A DNA stretch of 64,000 nucleotides from Roseateles_E cavernae (GTDB taxonomy: Bacteria > Pseudomonadota > Gammaproteobacteria > Burkholderiales > Burkholderiaceae_C): positions 1 through 64,000 of the forward strand of contig NZ_JBDPLH010000006.1 in NCBI RefSeq assembly GCF_040187885.1, given 5' to 3'. The stretch's first letter is position 1. Each line of letters starts with the position of its first letter. Made by a program: the position numbers and the translations under genes. The notes under the pieces were generated by a model that worked only from the letters and a program-made list of their open reading frames with translations, was not told the origin of the DNA and searched no databases. Shown in pieces: positions 23,720 to 31,412 of this stretch.

Positions 23720-24904
23720 ATGAAGCTGGCCGGCCGGCTCGACCATATCGAGCCTTTCTACGTGATGGAATGCGCCAAGGCGGCTGCCGAGATCGCGCGC
23801 AGCCCGGCCTGCGACCCGGCCCGGGGCGGCCGGCCGATGATCTATCTGAACATCGGCGAGCCCGACTTCACCGCGCCGCCGGCCGTGCAGGCCGCAGCGA
23901 GCGCCTGTATCGACGGCGGCCGCACCCAGTACACGCCGGCCACCGGCCTGCCGGCGCTGCGTGAGGCACTGAGCCGCTGGTATCGCGAGCGCTTCGCGCT
24001 GGACATCGCGCCCGAGCGCATCGTCATCACCGCCGGCGCCTCGGCCGCGCTGCAGCTGGCCTGCCTGGCGCTGTTCGAGCGCGGCGACCAGGTGTTGATG
24101 CCCGACCCCTGCTACCCCTGCAATCGCCATTTCGTCGCGGCCGCGGATGCCGAGGCCGTGCTGCTGGCCGCCGGTCCCGAGCAGCGCTTCCAGCTCAGCG
24201 CCGCGCAGATCGAGCAGGCCTGGACCGCGCACACCCGCGGCGTGCTGCTGGCCTCGCCCAGCAACCCGACCGGCACCTCGATAGCGCCCGAGGAGATGCA
24301 GGCCATCGTGCAGGCGGTGCGTGCGCGCGGCGGCGTCAGCATCGTCGACGAGATCTATCTGGGCCTTAGCTACGACGAGCGCTTCGGCCACAGCGTGCTG
24401 GCCTATGGCGACGACCTCATCTCGGTCAACAGCTTCTCGAAGTACTTCGGCATGACCGGCTGGCGCCTGGGCTGGCTGGTGCTGCCACCGGCCCTGGTGA
24501 CACCGATCGAGAAGCTCGCGCAAAACCTCTTCATCTGCGCCTCCAGTGTGGCCCAGCATGCGGCGCTGGCTTGCTTCGAGCCGGCCGTGATCGCCGAGTT
24601 CGAGCGCCGCCGTGCCGAGTTCCGCGCCCGTCGCGATTTCATCGTGCCGGCCCTGCAGCAACTCGGCTTCAAGGTGCCGGTGCTGCCCGATGGCGCCTTC
24701 TATGTCTGGATGGACTGCTCGGCCTTCTCCGACAGCAGCTGGGACTTCTGCTTCGAGATGATGGCCAAGGCCCATGTGGCCCTGACCCCGGGCCGTGACT
24801 TCGGCAAGCTCGGCGCCGAGCGCTGGGTGCGGCTGTCCTTTGCCAGCAGCCTCGACGATCTGCAGCAGGCCGTCACCCGGCTGGCCCAAGTCTTGAAGGC
24901 ATGA
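23720..24904 (+). CDS. PLP-dependent class I/II aminotransferase
   Basis: A 394-residue fold-type I aminotransferase. The PLP lysine is K241 in NSFSKYFGMTGWRLG; SPSNPTGT, the VDEIY segment and the C-terminal substrate-binding VRLSFASS arginine are all present. The sequence lies in the group that includes valine-pyruvate/aspartate-like enzymes, but the substrate cannot be read from it. It begins 18 bases after nusB and overlaps ybgC by 4 bases, so it may be cotranscribed with either block. Conservation of this gene between nusB and ybgC in relatives would suggest a shared promoter rather than a shared function. Confidence 0.88.
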   Translation: MKLAGRLDHIEPFYVMECAKAAAEIARSPACDPARGGRPMIYLNIGEPDFTAPPAVQAAASACIDGGRTQYTPATGLPALREALSRWYRERFALDIAPERIVITAGASAALQLACLALFERGDQVLMPDPCYPCNRHFVAAADAEAVLLAAGPEQRFQLSAAQIEQAWTAHTRGVLLASPSNPTGTSIAPEEMQAIVQAVRARGGVSIVDEIYLGLSYDERFGHSVLAYGDDLISVNSFSKYFGMTGWRLGWLVLPPALVTPIEKLAQNLFICASSVAQHAALACFEPAVIAEFERRRAEFRARRDFIVPALQQLGFKVPVLPDGAFYVWMDCSAFSDSSWDFCFEMMAKAHVALTPGRDFGKLGAERWVRLSFASSLDDLQQAVTRLAQVLKA

Positions 24905-25314
24905 TGAGCGATTTCGAGCACGGGCTGCGGGTCTACTGGGAAGACACCGATGCCGGCGGCGTGGTGTTCTATGCCAACTATCTGAAGTTCTTCGAGCGCG
25001 CCCGCACCGAGTGGCTGCGCGCGCTGGGCTTCGAGCAGGAGCGCATGCGCCATGAAGAAGGCGTGATGTTCATCGTCAGCGCCACCTCGCTGCGCTATCT
25101 GAGCCCGGCGCGGCTGGACGATTTTTTACATGTCTCGGTGGCCTTGCGCGAGCGCGGCCGTGTCAGCATGACGCTTTATCAGCAGGCCCGGCGCGGTGAG
25201 CTGCTGCTGGCCGAGGGCGAGATCCGCATCGGCTGCGTCGGCGCCCGAGACTTCAAACCGAGCCGCATCCCGGCCTCCATCCAACAAGCGCTGGATTCCC
25301 TGAACCCACCATGA
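24901..25314 (+). CDS. ybgC: Tol-Pal associated acyl-CoA thioesterase YbgC
   Basis: A 137-residue hotdog-fold thioesterase. YWEDTDAGGVVFYANYLKFFERAR carries the catalytic aspartate (of DTDAGG) and is diagnostic of YbgC. It is thought to act on acyl-CoA or acyl-ACP in phospholipid metabolism at the inner membrane and is nearly always the first gene of the tol cluster. Its start overlaps the aminotransferase stop and its end overlaps tolQ by 4 bases. Confidence 0.94.
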   Translation: MMSDFEHGLRVYWEDTDAGGVVFYANYLKFFERARTEWLRALGFEQERMRHEEGVMFIVSATSLRYLSPARLDDFLHVSVALRERGRVSMTLYQQARRGELLLAEGEIRIGCVGARDFKPSRIPASIQQALDSLNPP

Positions 25315-26006
25315 ATCAAGACCTGTCCATTGTTGCCCTGATCATGCACGCCAGCCTGCCCGTGCAGCTGGTGATCGTCGGCCTGCTGGCGATGTCGCTG
25401 GCCAGCTGGAGCGTGATCTTCAACAAGTTCTTCGCGCTCTCGCGCATCAAGGCCGGCAACGAGGGCTTCGAGTCCGAGTTCTGGTCCGGCAAGAACCTCA
25501 ACGAGCTCTACAACAGCGTCAACGGCCGTCAGGGCGGCGCACCGCTGGAGCGCATCTTCGCGGCCGGCATGCGCGAGTTCCTGAAGCTGCGCGAACGCCG
25601 TGTCGCCGAACCGACCGCCCTGCTCGACGGCGCGCGCCGCGCGATGCGCGCGAGCTACCAGCGCGAGCTCGATGCGATGGAGAGCCATCTGTCCTTCCTC
25701 GCCTCGGTCGGCTCGGTCTCGCCCTATATCGGCCTGTTCGGCACCATCTGGGGCATCATGCACGCCTTCGTCGGCCTGTCGAACCTGCAGCAGGTGACGC
25801 TGGCGACCGTGGCGCCGGGCATTGCCGAGGCCCTGGTGGCCACCGCGATCGGCCTGTTCGCCGCCATCCCTGCGGTACTGGCCTACAACCGATTCGCCCG
25901 CCAGATCGACCGCAGCGCGATCACCTTGGAGACCTTCATCGAGGAGTTCTCCAACATCCTGCAGCGCAATGCCGGCACCCCTGCCGGCCACCACGGAGCC
26001 GATTGA
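25311..26006 (+). CDS. tolQ: Tol-Pal protein TolQ
   Basis: A 231-residue MotA/ExbB-family inner-membrane protein with three transmembrane helices (about residues 15-35, 135-160 and 170-195). The SVSPYIGLFGTIWGIMHAF and TVAPGIAEALVATAIGLFAAIPA motifs form the proton channel with TolR. With TolR it uses the proton motive force to energise TolA and pull the outer membrane inward during division. Overlaps ybgC by 4 bases and is followed after one base by tolR. Confidence 0.96.
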   Translation: MNQDLSIVALIMHASLPVQLVIVGLLAMSLASWSVIFNKFFALSRIKAGNEGFESEFWSGKNLNELYNSVNGRQGGAPLERIFAAGMREFLKLRERRVAEPTALLDGARRAMRASYQRELDAMESHLSFLASVGSVSPYIGLFGTIWGIMHAFVGLSNLQQVTLATVAPGIAEALVATAIGLFAAIPAVLAYNRFARQIDRSAITLETFIEEFSNILQRNAGTPAGHHGAD

Positions 26007-26007
26007 G

Positions 26008-26442
<435 letters not shown>

Positions 26443-26455
26443 GACAGCGTCCCGC

Positions 26456-27358
26456 ATGAGCAGCAGCACCTTCGCGCCCACCGGCTTCGACGCGAGCCGC
26501 CCGCCGCCCTCGGCCGGCCTGGGCCGCGGCTTCGCGCTGGCCCTGCTGGCCCATGGCCTGCTGATCATCGCGCTGACCGCCGGCGTGCAATGGCGCTCCA
26601 AGACCGAGCCGGCCTTCGAGGCCGAGCTGTGGGCCGCTGTGCCGGTGGCAGCGGCGCCGCGCGAGGAGGCCCCGCCGCCCGAGCCCGAGCCGGTCGTCAA
26701 GCCCGCGCCAGCCAAACCCGAGCCCCCGCCGCCCGATCTGCAGGCCCAGCGCGATGCCGAGATCGCGATTGCCAAGGCGCGGGAGAAGAAGCGCGAAGAG
26801 CTGGAAGCCAAGCGCCTGGCCGAGCTGGAAGAACAGCGCAAGCAAAAACTGCGCGAGCTGCAGGAACAGAAAGACAAGGCGGCCAAAGACGCCAAGACCC
26901 TGAAGGAGCAACAGGCCAAGGAGCAAAAGCTCAAGGACGACAAGGCCCGCCAGGACAGCAAGAAGGCGGAGGCCCTGGCCGACAAGCGTGCCGAGGCGCA
27001 GCGCCAGGAAAACCTGCGCCGCATCCAGGGCATGGCCGGCGCCAGCGGCGGCCCGCAGGCCACCGGCACGGCGCTGCAGAGCGCCGGCCCGTCGCCGAGC
27101 TATGGCGGCCGCATCAAGGCGCGCATCCGGCCCAACATCATCTACAGCGAGTCCGGCGCCGGCAATCCGGTCGCCGAGGTCGAGGTGCGCGCCGCCGCCG
27201 ATGGCCACATCATCGGCCGCAAGCTGCTGAAGTCCAGCGGCGATGCCGAGTGGGACAAGGCCGTGCTGCGCGCGATCGACAAGACCGAGATCCTGCCGCG
27301 CGATGTCGATGGCCGCGTGCCCTCGGTGCTGGTGATCAGCTTCCAACCGAAGGACTGA
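26456..27358 (+). CDS. tolA: Tol-Pal protein TolA
   Basis: A 300-residue TolA: short cytoplasmic end, one membrane helix (about residues 25-45), a proline-rich stretch (EAPPPEPEP), a long Ala/Lys/Glu/Gln helix (about residues 90-190) spanning the periplasm, and a C-terminal TonB/TolA-like domain (about 215-300) with VAEVEVRAAADGHI and DVDGRVPSVLVISF. It transmits TolQR force to Pal and the outer membrane. It starts 13 bases after tolR. Unusually, tolB and pal do not follow: the next gene is convergent and its tail overlaps tolA by 23 bases. Confidence 0.93.
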   Translation: MSSSTFAPTGFDASRPPPSAGLGRGFALALLAHGLLIIALTAGVQWRSKTEPAFEAELWAAVPVAAAPREEAPPPEPEPVVKPAPAKPEPPPPDLQAQRDAEIAIAKAREKKREELEAKRLAELEEQRKQKLRELQEQKDKAAKDAKTLKEQQAKEQKLKDDKARQDSKKAEALADKRAEAQRQENLRRIQGMAGASGGPQATGTALQSAGPSPSYGGRIKARIRPNIIYSESGAGNPVAEVEVRAAADGHIIGRKLLKSSGDAEWDKAVLRAIDKTEILPRDVDGRVPSVLVISFQPKD

Positions 27359-27833
27359 AGCGGCAGATCAAGGCGTCGGCCGACCAGCGGCCCGCGCCCC
27401 AAAGCAGGACCGTCAGCAGCAAGGCGCCCCAGAGCTGATGGCCCAGCAGTGCCGCTGGCGCAATCTCGCTGAGGCTCAGCACAGCGACGATATTGACCGC
27501 GCTCAGCCCCAGCGCGGCAAAGCGACCGCCCAGGCCCAGCGCCAGCAGCACCGGCAGCAGCAACTCGCCGCCGGTGCCCAGCCAGGCCGCCAGCTCGGGT
27601 GACAGCAGGGGCACGCGGTACTCGTCCTCGAACAGCAAGAGCGTCGTCGACCAGTCGCGGATCTTGGTCAGGCCGGACAGAAAGAAGACCTGGGCCACAT
27701 GGAGCCGCGCCGCCAGCAGCGCCAGCGAGCGCAGCTGGTGGGTCAACGCGGCCAGCGGCGCGGCCATGGCCAGTGGCCGCTCCAGGCCGGGATCGCTGAC
27801 TGCGCGCAGCAGCAAAGCGGGAATGCTCATCAT
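27336..27833 (-). CDS. DoxX-family membrane protein of the bufferin operon
   Basis: A 165-residue membrane protein with about four helices and the DoxX hallmark RLHVAQVFFLSGLTKIRDW near residue 45, followed by YRVPLLSPELAAWLGTGGELLLPVLLALG. DoxX genes are frequent fourth members of DUF2282-DUF692-DUF2063 operons. DoxX proteins are quinone or redox-linked in known cases, so it might support oxidative maturation or export in the envelope, but its job in bufferin systems is not established. Its ATG overlaps the stop of the DUF2063 gene (ATGA); a second ATG follows at 27830. Confidence 0.82.
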   Translation of the reverse strand: MMSIPALLLRAVSDPGLERPLAMAAPLAALTHQLRSLALLAARLHVAQVFFLSGLTKIRDWSTTLLLFEDEYRVPLLSPELAAWLGTGGELLLPVLLALGLGGRFAALGLSAVNIVAVLSLSEIAPAALLGHQLWGALLLTVLLWGAGRWSADALICRFSPSVGS

Positions 27834-28594
27834 GAGGGCTCCGTGACTGGGATGACCGCCTGCAGCCAGGCCTCGGACAAGGCGGCCTGCAGCCAGGCGG
27901 CGAAGTCGAAGCCGGCATGGGCGGCCAGGGTTTGATCGAGGGCCTGCTGCAGGCTCCGGCCCTGCTGCAGCGCCTTCATGAACAGCGCCTCGTCGGCGGC
28001 AAGCAGACGGGCCTCGGCCCGCCAGCCCTGCCGCCACACCAGCACGATGAGGTGTTCGTCGGCGCTGCCAGCCAGGTCCAGCGGCCACCGCGCCGCCGCC
28101 GAACCGAGCAGCGACAGCAGCTGCAAGCCGGGCCGCAGCCGCAGGCAAAACCGGTCCGCTTCCTGCTCGGCGAGCAGTTGCAGCGAGATGGCATCGAGTT
28201 CAGCGTCCAAGGCCCGCTCGGCCTGATGTGCGGCCCATTCCAGCCGCGCCAGATCAGGCAGCCAGGCCGGCATGCCGGGCTGATCGCGCAAAAACTCGGG
28301 CAAGGCCTGACCCCAGCAGCCCAGATCGCCCCGCTGCGGTGGGCAGGCACGCCAGAAGGCCCAGGCCATCGCGGCGAACTCGGTCTCGCCGAGTGCTGCT
28401 TGCATTCGAGCGAACACCGAGGCCAGGGTCTGGGCGGCCAGCGCCTTGGCATGGCCGCGATAGGCTTGCAGACCCCGGGGCAGTGATACGGCGCCCAGGG
28501 CCCGGGCCCCAGGCGGCGGCGCTGCGGGAGGAGGTGTTTGCAGCAGCGCCTGCAGCAGTGCCTGCTGGCGGCGCAGTTCGGCCGCGCGGCTCAT
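27830..28594 (-). CDS. bufC: DUF2063 partner protein of the MNIO enzyme (BufC-like)
   Basis: A 254-residue protein of the DUF2063 family. The N-terminal half (about residues 35-125) has PRGLQAYRGHAKALAAQTLASVF and FRACPPQRGDLGCWGQALPEFL, the conserved helical domain. The C-terminal half (about 130-250) is the smaller recognition-like domain. In bufferin and related RiPP systems this protein partners the DUF692 enzyme and is proposed to bind the precursor. The start at 28594 overlaps the DUF692 stop (ATGA); a longer frame upstream lies inside the enzyme gene. Assignment rests on family and gene order. Confidence 0.85.
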   Translation of the reverse strand: MSRAAELRRQQALLQALLQTPPPAAPPPGARALGAVSLPRGLQAYRGHAKALAAQTLASVFARMQAALGETEFAAMAWAFWRACPPQRGDLGCWGQALPEFLRDQPGMPAWLPDLARLEWAAHQAERALDAELDAISLQLLAEQEADRFCLRLRPGLQLLSLLGSAAARWPLDLAGSADEHLIVLVWRQGWRAEARLLAADEALFMKALQQGRSLQQALDQTLAAHAGFDFAAWLQAALSEAWLQAVIPVTEPS

Positions 28595-29460
28595 CGCGGC
28601 GCCGCCGCGCGCAGGCAGTCCTGCATCAGCGAGGCTTCGTCCAGCAGCACGGCGAGCTCGGGCAGGTCGGTGTCCCACTCGATCAGGCTGGGCACGGCGC
28701 CCAGGCGCTGCAGCGCGTGGCGGTAGACCTGCCACACCGGCGCGTGAACCCGGCTGCCATGGTCGTCGATGACGATACCGTCCAGCCGCGCATAGCCGGC
28801 CAGATGGATCTCGCCGACCACGCCCGGGTCCAAGGCATCGATCCAGGCGCAGGCCGCGCGCACCGCCGCCTCGTCATCGGCGCCCCGGTTCAGCGCATTG
28901 ACCACCAGATTGTTGACATCCAGCAGCAGGCCGCAGCCGCTGCGCCGCACCAGCGCATTGAAGAACTCGGGCTCGGCGATCCGGTCATCCTCCCAGGCCA
29001 GGTAGGCGCTGAGGTTCTCGACCAGCAACGGACGGCGCAGCCGCTCCTGCACCGTCTGCACATTGGCCACCATGACGTCCAGGCTGCTTTCGCTGAAGGC
29101 GATCGGCAGCAAGTCATTGGCATGCAGCACCGGCCCGGCATCCATGCCGGGCACACGGGCAAAGCTCGCGTGGTCGGAGACGCGCAGCGGCTGCACTGCC
29201 TCGACCAGGCGGGCCAGCTGATCCAGATGCCAGGGATCGAGCCCGGCCGCCGAGCCCAGCGAAAGCCCGACACCATGCAGGCTGATCTCGTAATGCTCGC
29301 GTGCCCGCAGCAAGACCTGGCGCGCCGCCCCCCCGGGCGCGAAGAAGTTCTCCGAGTGCAGCTGCAGAAAGCCCAGATCGGGCCGCTGCTGCATCAGCGC
29401 CTGGTAGTGCGGCTGGCGCCAGCCGATACCGACGCTTGCGATGGCGGGAGCTTCATGCAT
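28591..29460 (-). CDS. bufB: DUF692/MNIO peptide-modifying enzyme (BufB-like)
   Basis: A 289-residue TIM-barrel protein of the MNIO family (multinuclear non-heme iron-dependent oxidases), which modify cysteines in RiPP precursors. The metal-binding residues occur in the expected order: E38 in SENFF, H62 in SLHGVGLS, D96-H97 in SDHASF, E148 in VENLS, D181/N183 in DVNNLV, E217 and H219 in GEIHLAGY, and D232-D233-H234. In bufferin systems the enzyme converts central cysteines to thiooxazole rings that chelate copper. Here it lies 19 bases downstream of the DUF2282 precursor gene and overlaps bufC. The enzyme should act in the cytoplasm before export of the peptide. Confidence 0.93.
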   Translation of the reverse strand: MHEAPAIASVGIGWRQPHYQALMQQRPDLGFLQLHSENFFAPGGAARQVLLRAREHYEISLHGVGLSLGSAAGLDPWHLDQLARLVEAVQPLRVSDHASFARVPGMDAGPVLHANDLLPIAFSESSLDVMVANVQTVQERLRRPLLVENLSAYLAWEDDRIAEPEFFNALVRRSGCGLLLDVNNLVVNALNRGADDEAAVRAACAWIDALDPGVVGEIHLAGYARLDGIVIDDHGSRVHAPVWQVYRHALQRLGAVPSLIEWDTDLPELAVLLDEASLMQDCLRAAAPR

Positions 29461-29479
29461 GGGGGACGGACCCTGGCGC

Positions 29480-29752
29480 TTACTTCTTGGCCTTGGCTTC
29501 CTCGGCCGTCATGCCCTTCATCGCCTTGCATTCGCCCTTGGCCACATACTTCCATTCCTCCGGCGCGTTGTCGACCTTGGACTGACCGGCGCAGGAGTGG
29601 GTGCCGCTGAGATTGGCACAGTCGTTCTGGCCGGCCTTGGCCACGCCATAGCATTTCTCCTTGGCAGCCTTGTCCTGGGCCACGGCCTGGCCGACCGCGC
29701 CCATCGAGAGGGCGGCGGCGAGTGCGGAGGAAACGAGGTGGGATGTCTTCAT
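29480..29752 (-). CDS. bufA: DUF2282 bufferin-type precursor peptide
   Basis: A 90-residue precursor of the DUF2282 family. Residues 1-25 are a typical Sec signal peptide (cleavage after AVA). The mature part has exactly four cysteines, C34, C45, C54 and C75, in the family contexts EKCYGVAKAGQNDC, GTHSCAGQSK and AKGEC. In characterised type 1 bufferins the two central cysteines become thiooxazoles and the outer two remain as a disulfide; the same is inferred here for C45/C54 and C34/C75. The product should bind copper in the periplasm. AAGGAG lies 5-6 bases before the ATG. It is the first gene of a four-gene operon. Confidence 0.92.
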   Translation of the reverse strand: MKTSHLVSSALAAALSMGAVGQAVAQDKAAKEKCYGVAKAGQNDCANLSGTHSCAGQSKVDNAPEEWKYVAKGECKAMKGMTAEEAKAKK

Positions 29753-29815
29753 GAGAGCTCCTTGAGGTGTCAGGGTTGAGATCGAGGCCGACGCATCATG
29801 CGTTGGACACCTGTG

Positions 29816-29843
29816 TGTCGCAAGTGCCGGCCAAGTCCTTACA
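29816..29843 (-). promoter_or_regulatory. Candidate ECF-type promoter for bufA
   Basis: On the minus strand TGTAAGG (29843-29837) is followed by a 16-base spacer and CGACA (29820-29816), leaving a 5' leader of about 55 bases before bufA. The layout resembles the TGTAACC-N16-CGxA type promoters of the Caulobacter SigF regulon, which drives similar DUF2282 operons. The bases differ in part, so this is a hypothesis. Confidence 0.35.
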
Positions 29844-29874
29844 CTGCGCCCATCGAAAATTCCGAGCCCTGTTG

Positions 29875-30438
29875 ATGAGCGACCACGCCAAGGCCATCGA
29901 AGCGCTGCGTCCGCAGCTGCTGAAGTACGCGCGCCTGCAGCTGCGCAACGCCGCCTGGGCCGAGGACGCGGTGTCCGAGACCATCCTCGCGGCGCTGGAG
30001 AAGCCGCAGGCTTTCGGCGGGCAGTCGCAGCTCAAGACCTGGCTGGTGGGCATCCTCAAGCACAAGCTGATCGACCAGATCCGCCGCAACTGCCGCGAGC
30101 TGTCGACCACCGCCGAGGACGGCGTCGATCTCGACGACGAGCTCTTCCATCCCGACGGCCACTGGCGCGAGACCCCGCAGGATTGGGGCGACCCCGAGCA
30201 GGCCTTGCGCCAGCTCGAATTCATGAAGGTGCTCGAGGCCTGCGTCGAGCTGCTGCCCGGTCAGCAGGGCCGCCTGTTCATGATGAGGGAGTGGCTGGAA
30301 CTGGACAGCGACGAGATCTGTAAGGCTTTGGCCATCACGCCGACCAATCTCTGGGTCATGCTGCACCGCGCCCGGCTGCGGCTGCGTGATTGCCTTCAAC
30401 TCAACTGGTTCGCGGGCCCATCGGCGCCCGCCCGATGA
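29875..30438 (+). CDS. ECF RNA polymerase sigma factor
   Basis: A 187-residue group 4 sigma factor. Region 2 (about residues 8-75) has AWAEDAVSETILAALEKP and FGGQSQLKTWLVGILKHKLIDQIRR, the -10 recognition helix. After an acidic linker, region 4 (about 118-180) has LPGQQGRLFMMREWLELDSDEICKALAITPTNLWVMLHRARLRLRDCL-like segments that form the -35 helix-turn-helix. The start at 29875 gives a standard N-terminus; the frame is open to 29767 without homology. Divergent from bufA by 122 bases and coupled by ATGA to the zinc protein downstream, it is the likely regulator of the bufferin operon, as ECF SigF is in Caulobacter. Confidence 0.9.
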   Translation: MSDHAKAIEALRPQLLKYARLQLRNAAWAEDAVSETILAALEKPQAFGGQSQLKTWLVGILKHKLIDQIRRNCRELSTTAEDGVDLDDELFHPDGHWRETPQDWGDPEQALRQLEFMKVLEACVELLPGQQGRLFMMREWLELDSDEICKALAITPTNLWVMLHRARLRLRDCLQLNWFAGPSAPAR

Positions 30439-30635
30439 TCATGCTGCTGCGCCGTTCCTGCAAACAGGTCACCCATCTCGTGCTGCAGGCCGAGGACCGC
30501 GCGCTGCCGCTGCGCGAACGCCTGGCCGTGCGCCTGCATATGCTGGTCTGCCAGGCCTGCCCGCGCTTTGCCGACCAAGTGGCCCTGATGCGCAGCGCCA
30601 GCAAGCGCTGGCGGACCTATTCGGAATCGGAGTGA
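30435..30635 (+). CDS. Small zinc-binding anti-sigma-like protein (zf-HC2)
   Basis: A 66-residue soluble protein with the ZAS/zf-HC2 anti-sigma signature: C9 near the N-terminus and H35-X3-C39-X2-C42 (HMLVCQAC). In ZAS proteins these four residues bind zinc, and oxidation or metal exchange frees the partner sigma factor. No membrane helix is seen, unlike the membrane anti-sigma NrsF of Caulobacter SigF, so sensing here should be cytoplasmic. Its ATG overlaps the sigma stop (ATGA), ensuring matched synthesis. An alternative start at 30441 would drop two residues. Binding to the sigma factor is inferred. Confidence 0.82.
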   Translation: MIMLLRRSCKQVTHLVLQAEDRALPLRERLAVRLHMLVCQACPRFADQVALMRSASKRWRTYSESE

Positions 30636-30651
30636 GCGACAGCGACGCTGG

Positions 30652-31290
30652 CTAGGCAATCGCCCCGCCCGTCTCGCGCAGATCACGCTCGTTCTGCAAG
30701 GCCAGCGCCAAGCTGATGCGCACGCCCTCGATCATGCTGGCCAGCGCCATGCTGGGCTGGCCGTTGCTGCGGGCGGCCTGCTCGGGCAGATAGGGAATGT
30801 GCAGAAAGCCGCTGCGCACGCCGCTGCCGGCGAGCCGGTGCTGCAGGCCGTAGAACAGATGGTTGCAGACAAAGGTGCCGGCGCTCTGCGACACCGAGGC
30901 CGGCAGGCCCGCCGCGCGCAGGCCGTGGACGATGGCCTTGATCGGCAGGGTCGAGAAATAGGCCGCCGGCCCGCTCTCCAGCACCGGCATATCGATGGGC
31001 TGGGCCCCGGCGTTGTCGGCGATGCGGGCGTCGTCGACATTGATCGCGACCCGCTCCAGCGACAGATCGCTGCGCCCGCCCGCCTGGCCCAGGGCCAGCA
31101 CCAGGCCCGGCCGCAGCTCGGCCAATGCCTGGTCCAGCACGCGCAGCGACTGCCCGAACACGCAGGGCAGCTGGCGCGCCACGATGCGCGCCGGGCCCAG
31201 CATCTCGCCGTCCAGCGCACGGGCGATTTCCCAGGCGGGGTTGATGGCCTCGCCCCCGAAGGGCTCGAAACCGGTCAGCAGAATATTCAT
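30652..31290 (-). CDS. pcp: Pyrrolidone-carboxylate peptidase
   Basis: A 212-residue C15 cysteine peptidase that removes N-terminal pyroglutamate from peptides. The N-terminus MNILLTGFEPFGGEAINPAW is diagnostic, and the catalytic triad can be placed at E80 (LSLERVAIN), C142 (GTFVCNHLFYG) and H164 (FLHIPYLP). Length is standard. It is convergent with the sigma/anti-sigma unit (16-base gap) and divergent from the TRAP operon, with no obvious functional link to either. Confidence 0.95.
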   Translation of the reverse strand: MNILLTGFEPFGGEAINPAWEIARALDGEMLGPARIVARQLPCVFGQSLRVLDQALAELRPGLVLALGQAGGRSDLSLERVAINVDDARIADNAGAQPIDMPVLESGPAAYFSTLPIKAIVHGLRAAGLPASVSQSAGTFVCNHLFYGLQHRLAGSGVRSGFLHIPYLPEQAARSNGQPSMALASMIEGVRISLALALQNERDLRETGGAIA

Positions 31291-31412
31291 GGCTTCATGG
31301 CTGGCTGTCGAATCGGCCCGATGCTAACCCGCCGACTCGGGGTGACTACCAATCGGCAAGCGCGCCGGTACGCCCCATGCTCGCACTGTTGCCCCGCTGA
31401 AGGAGTGTTCGC

